Below, one piece after another: positions 16,416 through 24,949 of a stretch of 64,000 nt of DNA; position 1 is the stretch's first letter; every line of letters starts with the position of its first letter. The DNA is taken from positions 62,001 through 126,000 of the forward strand of contig JAFRSD010000041.1 of the NCBI GenBank assembly GCA_017427775.1. Direction: 5' to 3'. This DNA is from Lachnospiraceae bacterium (GTDB lineage: Bacteria > Bacillota > Clostridia > Lachnospirales > Lachnospiraceae). Made by a program: the position numbers and the translations under genes. The notes below the pieces were generated by a model. That model was not told the DNA's origin. It did no database searches and saw only the letters and a program-made list of their open reading frames with translations.

Positions 16416-17237
16416 ATGCTTTGGTTTTTCACGGCAATTCATCCGGAAGCCGCGCCGGTTCTTTCGCATTACGCGATGAAGCGGACGGCTGGTCAGTTTG
16501 CGGACATTTTCCGCTGCGACGAGGCGATTCTCGTCCTTACGGGAAGCGGCCTGACGCATGTCGCTGCTGCTGTCGCGGAAGCGGTCACGCTTGTGCCTCC
16601 GGGACCGCGGGATATCTTTATTAATCTCGGCATATGCGGCGCGCCGGAGGGCTATGCCTTCGGGGAATGCTGCCGTATTCATAAGATCACGGATGCCGTC
16701 TCCGGCAGGGATTTCTATCCCGATCTGCTGGCGGATTCCGCTTTCAGGGAAGCCGTCCTGACCACTTACGGAAAGCCTTGCGAGGCCCCGGAAACGCTTG
16801 CCGACATGGAAGGCTCCGCGTTTTTTGAAACGGCCGTGAAGGCTGTTCCGCCTGACCGGATTTTTCTTTACAAGATCGTTTCGGACCACGGGGACACGGA
16901 CGCCCTGACGCCGCAGGCGGTCACGGACCTTATCGGAAAAGCGCTCCCCGGCATCATCCGGGAAGCGGAACAATACGCTTCGCTTCTGCCGGAACAGGAT
17001 GGACTCTGCCGGGAAGCGAAAGCGGCCGTCGATGACATTTGCCGTCTTCTTGATGCGTCGGTCACTATGCAAAGCGAAATCACGAAGCTGGCCCTCTATT
17101 TTGAACTTCGGGACGGAAACGCCGCGGAACGGCTCCGCGCGTTTCTTAAAGAAGAGGGGCTCTCTGACGGACAGCCCATTCGGAGAAAGGAGGGCAAGCT
17201 GATCCTTGAACGATTACGTCAATTCTGTCTCCGCTGA
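16416..17237 (+). CDS. Nucleoside-phosphorylase-like protein with C-terminal extension
   Basis: 273 residues. The first 190 match the purine nucleoside phosphorylase / MTA-SAH nucleosidase fold: LTGSGLTHVA (phosphate or ribose loop, 41-50), NLGICGAP (70-77), the substrate-gripping DMEGSAFFE (130-138) and the SDHGD catalytic region (156-160). Residues about 195-273 add a helical extension not normal for the family. Its stop codon lies 32 bases inside the next gene, so expression is coupled to the SPL-like radical SAM protein. A role in clearing nucleoside by-products such as 5'-deoxyadenosine or SAH is a guess from context. Confidence 0.8.
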   Translation: MLWFFTAIHPEAAPVLSHYAMKRTAGQFADIFRCDEAILVLTGSGLTHVAAAVAEAVTLVPPGPRDIFINLGICGAPEGYAFGECCRIHKITDAVSGRDFYPDLLADSAFREAVLTTYGKPCEAPETLADMEGSAFFETAVKAVPPDRIFLYKIVSDHGDTDALTPQAVTDLIGKALPGIIREAEQYASLLPEQDGLCREAKAAVDDICRLLDASVTMQSEITKLALYFELRDGNAAERLRAFLKEEGLSDGQPIRRKEGKLILERLRQFCLR

Positions 17238-18252
17238 CGGGACAACGTTCCGGAAAGCATTCTCCCGAGTCTATGCGGAAGAGGCCGCACTGTCCTATCC
17301 GAGGGCGCGTAAGATCCTCGACCGGCTTCCCGGCAGTACGGTCATTCCGATTGCAAACTATAAAAACCTGTTCAACCGTCCGAACCAGTCCGCAGTCCTG
17401 CAGAAGCAGGCGCCGGCACTGATTCTCGCAGTGCAGAAGCCGCCGTTTCTCTACCCCGGCGCCGCGGTGTGCCAGGACTTCGGCGAGCGGCATTTCTACT
17501 ACACTTCCTGCATCCGCAACTGCCCTTACGACTGCGAATACTGCTATCTGCAGGGCATGTATCCGTCGGGCGATATCGTGATCTTCGTGAACATGGAAGA
17601 CGTCTTCGCGGAGATTACCGAAGTGCTTACGAAACACCCGCTGTACCTGTGCATCAGCTTTGACACGGATCTGCCCGCGCTCGACGGGCTGACCGGTTTT
17701 CTTTCGGACTGGGCGCGCTTCGCCGCCGCCAACCCGTCACTTCTACTCGAAGTCCGGACGAAAAGCGCCGCGGTTTCGGCCGTTTCCGCGCTGCCCGTAC
17801 TTGATAATATGATCTTCGCGGTCACGGTTTCCCCGGAGCCGGTGCGGGAACGATTCGAGCACCGCACGCCTTCGCTTTCCGCCCGCCTGAAGCTTGTGAA
17901 CACCGCGCTGTCGGAAGGCAGGCAGGTAAGACTCTGTTTCGACCCGATGATCAAAGTCCGTGATTTTGAAACCGTCTATGGAGAACTGTTCCTGACGGTC
18001 CGCGAAACGGTTCCGACGGAGAAGCTCCGGGACGTCAGTGCCGGAACCTTCCGCATCTCAGCGGATTATCTGAAGCACATGCGAAGCCACCGTCCCTGCG
18101 AGATCACGGCGTACCCGTACACCAACACGGACGGCGTGTACGGCTATGACACGGAAAATGTGCGTGAGATGCTCTCATTTGCCCGCAGCCGCCTTATGGA
18201 AATGATCCCCGAGGAACGGATCTTTCTGAGCGAAGAACTGCCGAAAGGATGA
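17206..18252 (+). CDS. Spore-photoproduct-lyase-like radical SAM protein
   Basis: 348 residues, close to SplB (about 340). SplB reverts the thymine dimer 5-thyminyl-5,6-dihydrothymine using a 5'-deoxyadenosyl radical. The [4Fe-4S] motif Cx3Cx2C is at C106/C110/C113 (CPYDCEYCYLQG), with an additional C102. C149 lies in LYLCISFDTD, at about the position of the hydrogen-donor Cys of SplB, so the catalytic residue may be kept. The start is TTG 17206, with AAAGGAGGG 12 bases upstream, overlapping the preceding gene by 32 bases. Ends four bases before the SDR gene. True photoproduct repair versus another radical SAM reaction cannot be decided. Confidence 0.85.
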   Translation: MNDYVNSVSADGTTFRKAFSRVYAEEAALSYPRARKILDRLPGSTVIPIANYKNLFNRPNQSAVLQKQAPALILAVQKPPFLYPGAAVCQDFGERHFYYTSCIRNCPYDCEYCYLQGMYPSGDIVIFVNMEDVFAEITEVLTKHPLYLCISFDTDLPALDGLTGFLSDWARFAAANPSLLLEVRTKSAAVSAVSALPVLDNMIFAVTVSPEPVRERFEHRTPSLSARLKLVNTALSEGRQVRLCFDPMIKVRDFETVYGELFLTVRETVPTEKLRDVSAGTFRISADYLKHMRSHRPCEITAYPYTNTDGVYGYDTENVREMLSFARSRLMEMIPEERIFLSEELPKG

Positions 18253-18256
18253 ATTT

Positions 18257-18961
18257 ATGGACACAACGAAAACCGCTCTTGTCACCGGTGCCTCGTCGGG
18301 CATCGGGCGCGCCGTCGCGGAAGCGCTTCTTGCGGACGGCTATACGGTATACGGAATCGGACGGAGCTTTCCCGAAGACACGGACGCCCGGCTACTGAAA
18401 CTGGAATACGACCTTACGAAGGCCGCAGGTCTTCCGGACTTTCTGAAGGCCGCCGTGCCGGAGCCCCTGTCACTTCTCGTAAACTGCGCGGGCTGCGCCT
18501 ACTACGGGCCTCACGAGACGCTCTCTCCTGCTGCCATTCATGAAATGGTGACTGTCAACGTGGAAGTGCCCCTTCTTCTTACCAACCGCTTCCTGCGGGA
18601 TTTGCAGAAGACGCAGGGCGCCGTCGTGAACATCTCCTCCGTGACCGCGAAGCAGACATGTAACACGCACGGTTGCGCCTACGGGGCGACCAAAGCCGCG
18701 CTGTCTCATTTTTCCGAAGCGCTCTTTGAAGAAACAAGAAAAAGCGGTGTTCGGATCATCACGATTCACCCCGACCTGACCGACACGAACCTTTACCGGA
18801 ACGCGGACTTCCGGCCGGCCGACGACCCCGCCTGCGTTCTCACCGCGGAGGAAGTGGCGGAAGCCGTTCTCGGCGCCGTCCGCGCGCGGGACGGTCTCGT
18901 GGTCAGCGACATCACCCTGCGCCCGCAGAAGAACCGCATCGTTCGGAATCCGGCAGAATAA
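18257..18961 (+). CDS. Short-chain dehydrogenase/reductase (SDR)
   Basis: 234-residue classical SDR. Cofactor motif TGASSGIGRA (residues about 11-20), NCAG, and catalytic Ser-Tyr-Lys with YGATK. A basic residue in IGRS after the second strand suggests NADPH (inference). AAAGGA lies just upstream of ATG 18257. Third gene of the operon. Substrate unknown. Confidence 0.92.
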   Translation: MDTTKTALVTGASSGIGRAVAEALLADGYTVYGIGRSFPEDTDARLLKLEYDLTKAAGLPDFLKAAVPEPLSLLVNCAGCAYYGPHETLSPAAIHEMVTVNVEVPLLLTNRFLRDLQKTQGAVVNISSVTAKQTCNTHGCAYGATKAALSHFSEALFEETRKSGVRIITIHPDLTDTNLYRNADFRPADDPACVLTAEEVAEAVLGAVRARDGLVVSDITLRPQKNRIVRNPAE

Positions 18962-18980
18962 AAATTCTATATAAACCACG

Positions 18981-19021
18981 AAAAGGCTGCCTCACCGTTT
19001 TTCACGGTGAAGCAGCCTTTT
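18981..19021. terminator. Bidirectional terminator
   Basis: AAAAGGCTGC-TCACCG pairs with CGGTGA-GCAGCCTTTT around a T-rich loop. A-run on the left and T-run on the right let it serve both the SDR operon (+) and lemA (-). Confidence 0.9.
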
Positions 19022-19108
19022 ACTTATGGATATAATAACCCCCCATCCCGGCACCTATGCCGGAACGCTCCGGCCGAAACCGTCCGGGCGTCTCCCCTCT
19101 TCACGATA

Positions 19109-19666
19109 TCAGATATCGATCTTTACATTTACGTCATTGCGTTTCGTGGACTCAGCCTCGAAGAACGCCTCGCGGGTAATTCCCATAGCGCCTGCAACAA
19201 TGCTGGTCGGGAACGAAACGATCTTCTGGTTCAGCGTGGATACGTTCGCGTTGTAAGCGCGGCGTGCACCCTGAAGATGCTCCTCCACATCCATAACCGC
19301 GATCTGCAGCTGACGGAAGTTCTCATTGGAATGAAGCTGCGGATAATTCTCCGCAAGGAAATTGAGTTCTCTCTGAACGTCGCCCATCTTCTCGGCAGCA
19401 TCGTTCTTCTCGGAGATGCTCATGCCCTTACGAAGCTTGATTGCTTCAAGGATCGTCTGCTTCTCGAAGGTTGCGTAAGACTTTGCCACGTCAACCATCT
19501 TGGTAAGAACGTCATAACGTTTCGTCAGCGCAACGTCGATACCCGAGGAAGCCTCTTCGATCTTAACCTTTGTCTGACGCAGTCCGTTCATGGTGGAGAT
19601 CCACCAGCCGAAACCTAATACAATCACAGCCACAACAACAATTACAACGATCGTTACACCATCCAT
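19109..19666 (-). CDS. lemA: LemA family protein
   Basis: 185 residues: an N-terminal membrane helix (about 3-22) followed by a mainly helical domain with the LemA pattern NGLRQTKVKIEEASSGIDV, LTKRYDVLTKMV and LNFLAENYPQLHSNENFRQL. Function is unknown; proteins are membrane-anchored and often paired with DUF3137, as here. A strong AAAGGAGG sits about 45 bases before the ATG, with an inverted repeat (GTGAGAC/GTCTCAT) between them, so the start region may be folded. Confidence 0.93.
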   Translation of the reverse strand: MDGVTIVVIVVVAVIVLGFGWWISTMNGLRQTKVKIEEASSGIDVALTKRYDVLTKMVDVAKSYATFEKQTILEAIKLRKGMSISEKNDAAEKMGDVQRELNFLAENYPQLHSNENFRQLQIAVMDVEEHLQGARRAYNANVSTLNQKIVSFPTSIVAGAMGITREAFFEAESTKRNDVNVKIDI

Positions 19667-19725
19667 AACTCTTCTGCATGAGACACGCAGGTCTCACGCA
19701 TCCTCCTTTCTTGATTTGGAATAGT

Positions 19726-20601
19726 TTATAAGAAAATCTTACGATCAAGGTTCATGCTCACGACAAATGAGGTGATCGCGTTGATCTCTCTCGTCACTTC
19801 ATTGATGTCCTCGTCGGTAATGGTTCTCCACGGCGGTTCCAGGGAATCCTTCTTTGAATTGACCGCTACGTGCATCTTATTATCGACAAATCCGACCATG
19901 ATCTTTCCGTCCATCGCGGCAGCCAGTCTCTTGAGTCCCTGCATAACGCCCGGCGTCAGCAGATAGAATGCTTCGCCTTCGTCCTGGCAGAGACATTGGA
20001 ACTCTTTATTGAACGACTCGTCCTCGGTCTTAAAGACATGCCTACGGTCGGCCTTTTTGGTAAAGAAGCCTTTCCGTCTGTTCGCGAAGTTGAAGCCCTT
20101 CTGAATGATCTGCAGGTCTCCCTGAAACGTTTTGTTGGATTCAAAGATCATCCACCGCCCGCGCAGGTAAGTCGTCGTCGAAGTATTGCCTTCGGAGTCG
20201 GTCGTTTCATCCTGGATCAGGACGTCCGCCCGTTCAAACGAAACCCCGTTAAATGTGCCGCGGATGTAATCCTCACTGGAATACACATTTCCCATGGCCA
20301 TGAGCGCGGTCCCGCTGATCACTGCTTTCGGGAAGCCCTGATACGGTTCGTAAACCGCGTCGGGAATTGCCTGCAGGATCATCTTCTTTACAAACACATC
20401 CTTGTAATAGGAGCGATACTCTTTCCGGTACTTGCTGACTTTCTTCTTGTAGATCAGGACAATCGCCACGATCACTGCGATCAGCAGAAGCGGATTGATA
20501 TAAATAGAAATCAATGCGACGAAGATCAGCGGAAGGATAAGCAGCATACCTTGTGATGACTTCTTTCGCAGGGAATCCATGTACTGAATATCTTCTTGCA
20601 T
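19726..20601 (-). CDS. DUF3137 family membrane protein
   Basis: 291 residues. Start ATG 20601 with AAAGGAG upstream; a longer frame to 20652 has no site. Two adjacent hydrophobic segments (about 18-52) are followed by a basic stretch and a large soluble domain containing FNGVSFERADV and LRGRWMIFE, typical of DUF3137 (galanin-like) proteins. Upstream of lemA by about 60 bases in the same direction; the two families co-occur widely, but their role is not established. Confidence 0.9.
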   Translation of the reverse strand: MQEDIQYMDSLRKKSSQGMLLILPLIFVALISIYINPLLLIAVIVAIVLIYKKKVSKYRKEYRSYYKDVFVKKMILQAIPDAVYEPYQGFPKAVISGTALMAMGNVYSSEDYIRGTFNGVSFERADVLIQDETTDSEGNTSTTTYLRGRWMIFESNKTFQGDLQIIQKGFNFANRRKGFFTKKADRRHVFKTEDESFNKEFQCLCQDEGEAFYLLTPGVMQGLKRLAAAMDGKIMVGFVDNKMHVAVNSKKDSLEPPWRTITDEDINEVTREINAITSFVVSMNLDRKIFL

Positions 20602-20699
20602 ATCCGGCTCCTTTCGGGTGGATTTGTCTGGATTATACCATATGTAAACCACATTTACCAGTGCTTTTTGCGATTTTACATTTATTTAACAATTTCCTT

Positions 20700-21917
20700 T
20701 TACGCCGTACACAGTCCGATGAGAATCTTCACAACGGCTTCCATCGACTCGAGAATGCAGTATTCAAAGCGTCCGTGGAAGTTATGACCGCCGGTGAAGA
20801 TGTTCGGGCAGGGAAGCCCCATGAACGAGAGCCTTGCGCCGTCGGTGCCGCCGCGGATCGGACGGATCAGCGGTTTGATACCGAGCTTCTCCATCTCACT
20901 TGCCGCGTTTTCAACGAGGTAATAGAAGTCGGGCTCGATCTTCTCTTTCATGTTATAGTAGGAATCTTTGATCTCGGTCTCTACGGTATTGCCGCCGTAC
21001 AGGATGTCAAGCCTGCGGCCGATATTCTCCGCCATGGCCTTCTTCTGCTCGAATTTGGCGCGGTCATGGTCGCGGATAATGTAAACAAGCTTTGCTTCTT
21101 CCACATCACCCGAAAAATGCATCAGATGGAAGAACCCTTCGTATCCTTCGGTCAGCTCGGGTTTCTCGCCTTCCGGAAGCATACAGTCATATTCCATGCC
21201 GATCCGTATGGCGTTCTTCATCTTATTCTTCGCCTCTCCCGGGTGTACGTTGACGCCGTGCACGGTCACCGTCAATGCCGCTGCGTTAAAGTTCTCGTAT
21301 TCAAGCTCGCCGAGACCGCCGCCGTCCACCGTATAGGCGACATCGGCGCCGAATTGCTTAAGATTAAAGAAATCCACGCCTCTGCCTACCTCCTCGTCGG
21401 GGGTAAATGCGATCGCGATCGTCCCGTGCTCCACCTCCGGATGGCTGAGCAGATATTCCGCCATCGTCATAATCTCACTGACGCCCGCCTTGTCGTCGAC
21501 GCCGAGAAGCGTCGTTCCGTCCGACGTGATGATCGTCTTTCCCTGATAAGCTGCCAGTTCAGGATACTCCGCGGGCGAGAGAAAAATGCCCTTCTCCCCG
21601 TTGAGGACGATGTCACCGCCGTCATAATCCTTCGTGATCTGCGGCTTTACGCCTTCTCCGGAGGCATCCGGAGAAGTATCCATATGGGAAAGGAACCCGA
21701 GCACCTGCTTCTTCTTTCCGCCGTCGGTTGCCGGAATCTTCGCGTATACGTAGCCGTTATCGTCCATGACGACATCGGCCGCGCCGAGTGCCTCCAGTTC
21801 CTCCTTCAGCATCTTTCCGAGTACCTTCTGCTTGTCCGTACTCGGAAACTCCTCGCGGTCCTCCGCGGACTGCGTGTCCACCTTTACGTATTTCAAAAAC
21901 CGTTCCAAAACTTCCAT
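20700..21917 (-). CDS. pepT: Peptidase T (tripeptide aminopeptidase)
   Basis: Zinc-dependent M20 aminopeptidase that releases N-terminal residues from tripeptides in the cytoplasm; 405 residues, normal length. Metal-binding and catalytic motifs are SHMDTSPDA, GVDDKAGVSEIM, FTPDEEVGRG, VDGG and NFHGRFE. The upstream gene's TAA overlaps an ATG at 21923; the ATG at 21917 lies eight bases after AAGGAG and is preferred. Coupled to the 551-residue membrane protein. Confidence 0.95.
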   Translation of the reverse strand: MEVLERFLKYVKVDTQSAEDREEFPSTDKQKVLGKMLKEELEALGAADVVMDDNGYVYAKIPATDGGKKKQVLGFLSHMDTSPDASGEGVKPQITKDYDGGDIVLNGEKGIFLSPAEYPELAAYQGKTIITSDGTTLLGVDDKAGVSEIMTMAEYLLSHPEVEHGTIAIAFTPDEEVGRGVDFFNLKQFGADVAYTVDGGGLGELEYENFNAAALTVTVHGVNVHPGEAKNKMKNAIRIGMEYDCMLPEGEKPELTEGYEGFFHLMHFSGDVEEAKLVYIIRDHDRAKFEQKKAMAENIGRRLDILYGGNTVETEIKDSYYNMKEKIEPDFYYLVENAASEMEKLGIKPLIRPIRGGTDGARLSFMGLPCPNIFTGGHNFHGRFEYCILESMEAVVKILIGLCTA

Positions 21918-21922
21918 GGTCA

Positions 21923-23578
21923 TTACTCCTTGTTCTTGCCGGTCCAGCTGCGGATCGTAAAGATATTGGGTGTCTGCGTTTCTTCGCAGTACACATGGAT
22001 CCAGTCGCCGACACGGATCAGTACAAGCGACTCATCCTGGTTCAGGTAGCCTTTGTAAACCCTGCCGTCGGAACCCGTTACATATACGGTCGGAAGTTCT
22101 CCGACATTGATCATGCGCACATCGGTAACCTCAACTGTCACCGATTGCAGATTGTCCGTCGCAACCGCCGTGATGCCGTCACGTTCTAAGAGTTTGCGGT
22201 AAGCGCTCATTGCTTCCTGCTGCGTTGCTCCGGTCGCAACCATAGAGTACTTCTCTACGTTTACAAGAGCATACAGTTTAACGAGTCCGCCGCTGTCCTT
22301 CAGAACCATGATATAGGTTGCCTGTCCGCCGACATTGATCAGGGACGGGAAGGATGCCTGATAACCCTTCTCCTGCACTTCGCCCTCGGCGGCATGCATC
22401 GCGGAGTATTCCTCCGCACCGATCACAGGATAAAACTTGTATTCGCCGGTACGCGCGTTGGTAAGGATGAAACCGATGTTGCTCTCGTCTTCGTTCACAC
22501 TCGTAACGCCGGTGAAATACCATACATCGTCATCCAGAACGATGTATCCGTAGTCACTGGTCGCGCGCTTACAGTTCTTGTTGCCGATCACGCTGTTCCA
22601 GAAACCGCCGGAAAGCGTGCCGTACCAGTTGTATTTTTCGCTGGCAAGATCACCGTCAAATACGATGTCTACCCAGCTCGGAACATCCTTCAAAGCGTAC
22701 AGCTTGCTCGAACCGTCGCACGGATTGAAGATGATAACCTCGTTCACGTCCATCGCGCCGAACAGTCCGGCGTGAGGCGTCTTACAGGAAACGATGTAGT
22801 AGGGATTGCCCTCATCGTCGATCTCAAAATAGTAATTGTGGAAAATCTTGGTCGGATAAGTGAACCGGAGCGCACGCTTCAGGTCCTTGCCGAAATACGC
22901 ACTCTCCACATACTTCATCGGCTTCGCCAGCTTAATGTACTCCGCCGTATTGTTGAGCGGGTCAACCATAACGATGCCGGGAACGCCTTCGGAACGGTTC
23001 TGGAACCACTTGAAGAAGTCCGCATATTCCAGGTTCGCAACCTTCTTCGGCGTGTTGCGGTAGTTGATCTGCGAATAGGAATTGCTGATCACATACTGGG
23101 AAACGACCTCCGACAGCGAACCGAGGGTACGGTTACCGATAATGCTTGCCGAAGCCGTATCCATCAAAGCGATGTTGTTAACATTGGTTGTTTCGGGCAT
23201 ATCTTCCTTAAACGAAGCAGTCTGCACGTCGATCAGGCCCGCAAAACGGCGGGCGTTGAAGATCTTTGCGGAAGAGATTCCGCCGATCACAAGGACAGCT
23301 ACGATCACAAGGAGCAGATAAAACGGATACTTTACAAGTTTTCCTGCGTTCTTCGTGTCGATGGTATTGCCCTTCGCGGTTGCGACAACCGCCGACGCAA
23401 TGAACACGCCGCAGATGGAAAGAAGCCATCCCCAGAATCCCGAATTATAAATGTTCAGCGCGGGCAGTATCAGATAAAACGATATCAGTCCGTACAAAAT
23501 CGTGATGACGGAAGGGATGATCACCTTTCCCGCCTCACTCGGCTCGCGGTAGCGAACCGCTTTTCTCTCTTCACTCAT
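21923..23578 (-). CDS. Membrane protein with large extracytoplasmic domain, unknown function
   Basis: 551 residues. Start ATG 23578 is preceded by AAAGGAG with good spacing. Three hydrophobic segments lie in the first 105 residues (about 21-43, 50-69, 87-105). The remaining 440 residues are soluble, with beta-rich repeats of aromatic/Asp-Gly patterns (for example YFEIDDEGNPYYIVSCKT and DDDVWYFTGVTSVNED). A small beta domain at the end (VTVEVTDVRMINVGE, YVTGSDGRVYKGYL) resembles an OB-like fold. Not assigned to a family. Its TAA overlaps an ATG of the pepT frame, so they form an operon. Confidence 0.85.
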   Translation of the reverse strand: MSEERKAVRYREPSEAGKVIIPSVITILYGLISFYLILPALNIYNSGFWGWLLSICGVFIASAVVATAKGNTIDTKNAGKLVKYPFYLLLVIVAVLVIGGISSAKIFNARRFAGLIDVQTASFKEDMPETTNVNNIALMDTASASIIGNRTLGSLSEVVSQYVISNSYSQINYRNTPKKVANLEYADFFKWFQNRSEGVPGIVMVDPLNNTAEYIKLAKPMKYVESAYFGKDLKRALRFTYPTKIFHNYYFEIDDEGNPYYIVSCKTPHAGLFGAMDVNEVIIFNPCDGSSKLYALKDVPSWVDIVFDGDLASEKYNWYGTLSGGFWNSVIGNKNCKRATSDYGYIVLDDDVWYFTGVTSVNEDESNIGFILTNARTGEYKFYPVIGAEEYSAMHAAEGEVQEKGYQASFPSLINVGGQATYIMVLKDSGGLVKLYALVNVEKYSMVATGATQQEAMSAYRKLLERDGITAVATDNLQSVTVEVTDVRMINVGELPTVYVTGSDGRVYKGYLNQDESLVLIRVGDWIHVYCEETQTPNIFTIRSWTGKNKE

Positions 23579-23681
23579 TGTCATTCTCCTTTATAAAGAA
23601 CCGTATTACGCGGTAGTTTACTGCTACACATCATATCATATATGTTCCAAAATGTCAATATCATTTACCACATTTTCCGTA

Positions 23682-23709
23682 AAATATGCCGCCCGGAAGC
23701 GGCATATTT
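23682..23709 (-). terminator. Terminator of the GH130 gene
   Basis: Perfect 11-bp stem AAATATGCCGC/GCGGCATATTT with six-base loop and a short T-run. One CATTTTCCG copy (23671-23679) touches its distal side. Confidence 0.7.
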
Positions 23710-23746
23710 CCATTCTGTCTTCTATTCTCTTTACGCGCGGGAAGGA

Positions 23747-24724
23747 TTACTCTGCGTTATCCTTAATAAACTTAACCAGTTCGTCAACCTGGGCAAATGC
23801 GAGCGCTACAACCGTGTCGGCCGCGCCGTAATAGATGGCGATGCGTCCGGTTGCGGCGTCGGTCAGGGTTGCGCACGGGAAGCATACGTTCGGAACGTCT
23901 CCGACACACTCATAGAGCGTCTCCGGATGCAGCAGGAACGGCTTGCAACGGTACTTCACCTTCCAGGGCTCATTCTTATCAAGAATGCATGCACCGACCG
24001 AATAAATCAGGCCGTTACAGGTTGTGCCGACACCATGGAAGATCAGCAGCCAGCCTTCGTCCAGCTCGATCGGGATCGGGCCCGCACCGATCTTGGTCCA
24101 TGCCCAGCCGCCGTGGTTCATCACGTGATGATGGTAGCCCCAGTGCTCCATGTCCGGGCTCTCGGAAAGATAGATGTCACCGAACGGGGTGTGTCCGTTG
24201 TCGGACGGACGGGAAAGCATCATGTATTTGCCGTTGATCTTTCTGGGGAACAGCACGCCGTTACGGTTGAACGGAAGGAATGCGTTCTGCAGCTGGATAA
24301 ACTTCTTGAAATCGTAGGAATATGCCACGCCGATGGTCGGTCCGCAGTTGCCTTCGAACTGGTTGCACCAGGTCACATAGTAGCGGTCCTCAATCAGGCA
24401 TACGCGGGGGTCATAGCCGCACGCAACACCGGTCTGCTCTCCCTTTTCGTTATACAAAGGAAGCGGATCGGGCTCGATGTCCCAGTGCAGGGCGTCTGCG
24501 CTCTTTCCGAGGAACAGATGCTGCTCCATCGACTTGTTGTCGCTGCGGAATACGCCGACAAATGCGCCGTCCTTCGCGATCACGGCACTGTTGAATACAC
24601 TGTTTGCGGACGGGATCGCATGGCGGTCGATGATCGGGTTCTCCGAATAACGCCAGATCACATCCGTACATCCTGCAGGCTTCTCCTGCCAGGGGATATT
24701 GGGAAGATTGTTTCCGATGATCAT
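23747..24724 (-). CDS. GH130 family glycoside phosphorylase/hydrolase (beta-mannoside type)
   Basis: 325 residues, five-bladed beta-propeller family acting on beta-mannosides, usually by phosphorolysis (for example 4-O-beta-D-mannosyl-D-glucose phosphorylase). The general-acid Asp of the family is D105 in GYDPRVCLIEDRYYVTWC. FRSDNKSM, LFPRKINGKYMMLSRPSD and LIFHGVGTT are typical propeller motifs. Start ATG 24724 with AAAGGAG upstream. No signal peptide, so it works in the cytoplasm on imported oligosaccharides. Exact specificity is open. Divergent AraC regulator next door. Confidence 0.92.
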   Translation of the reverse strand: MIIGNNLPNIPWQEKPAGCTDVIWRYSENPIIDRHAIPSANSVFNSAVIAKDGAFVGVFRSDNKSMEQHLFLGKSADALHWDIEPDPLPLYNEKGEQTGVACGYDPRVCLIEDRYYVTWCNQFEGNCGPTIGVAYSYDFKKFIQLQNAFLPFNRNGVLFPRKINGKYMMLSRPSDNGHTPFGDIYLSESPDMEHWGYHHHVMNHGGWAWTKIGAGPIPIELDEGWLLIFHGVGTTCNGLIYSVGACILDKNEPWKVKYRCKPFLLHPETLYECVGDVPNVCFPCATLTDAATGRIAIYYGAADTVVALAFAQVDELVKFIKDNAE

Positions 24725-24806
24725 AGTTTTCTCTCCTTTTCGCTTGGGGCGGCCGTCTTGTATAAACCTTTTCCGGCCGGTCCTTGTCCTCTTTGTGATT
24801 TCACTA

Positions 24807-24835
24807 TAGCATTTTCCGTATTGCGCTGCTATAAT
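24807..24835 (+). promoter_or_regulatory. Likely promoter of the AraC-family gene, overlapping CATTTTCCG
   Basis: TAGCAT (24807-24812), 17-base spacer, perfect TATAAT (24830-24835), in the GH130/AraC divergent region. The enriched word CATTTTCCG (24810-24818) begins inside the -35 box. Confidence 0.6.
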
Positions 24836-24949
24836 AACTTGTATAAAAAATCGTACAAATCTACCCAACCGGGAGAGTACGCACGTCCTCTCTCCCCTCG
24901 GCGCGGCAGCAGGCACCGCGCCGTTACGTACGCCTGCAGGTACAGGAAT

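Noticed and set aside
20553-22049. 498-residue frame antisense to pepT
   Set aside because: pepT motifs are complete on the minus strand; no start signal for the antisense frame.
23642-24949. Long in-frame upstream extension of the AraC gene, giving a 726-residue frame
   Set aside because: It lies antisense to GH130, shows no domain, and a promoter and start codon for AraC lie after it.
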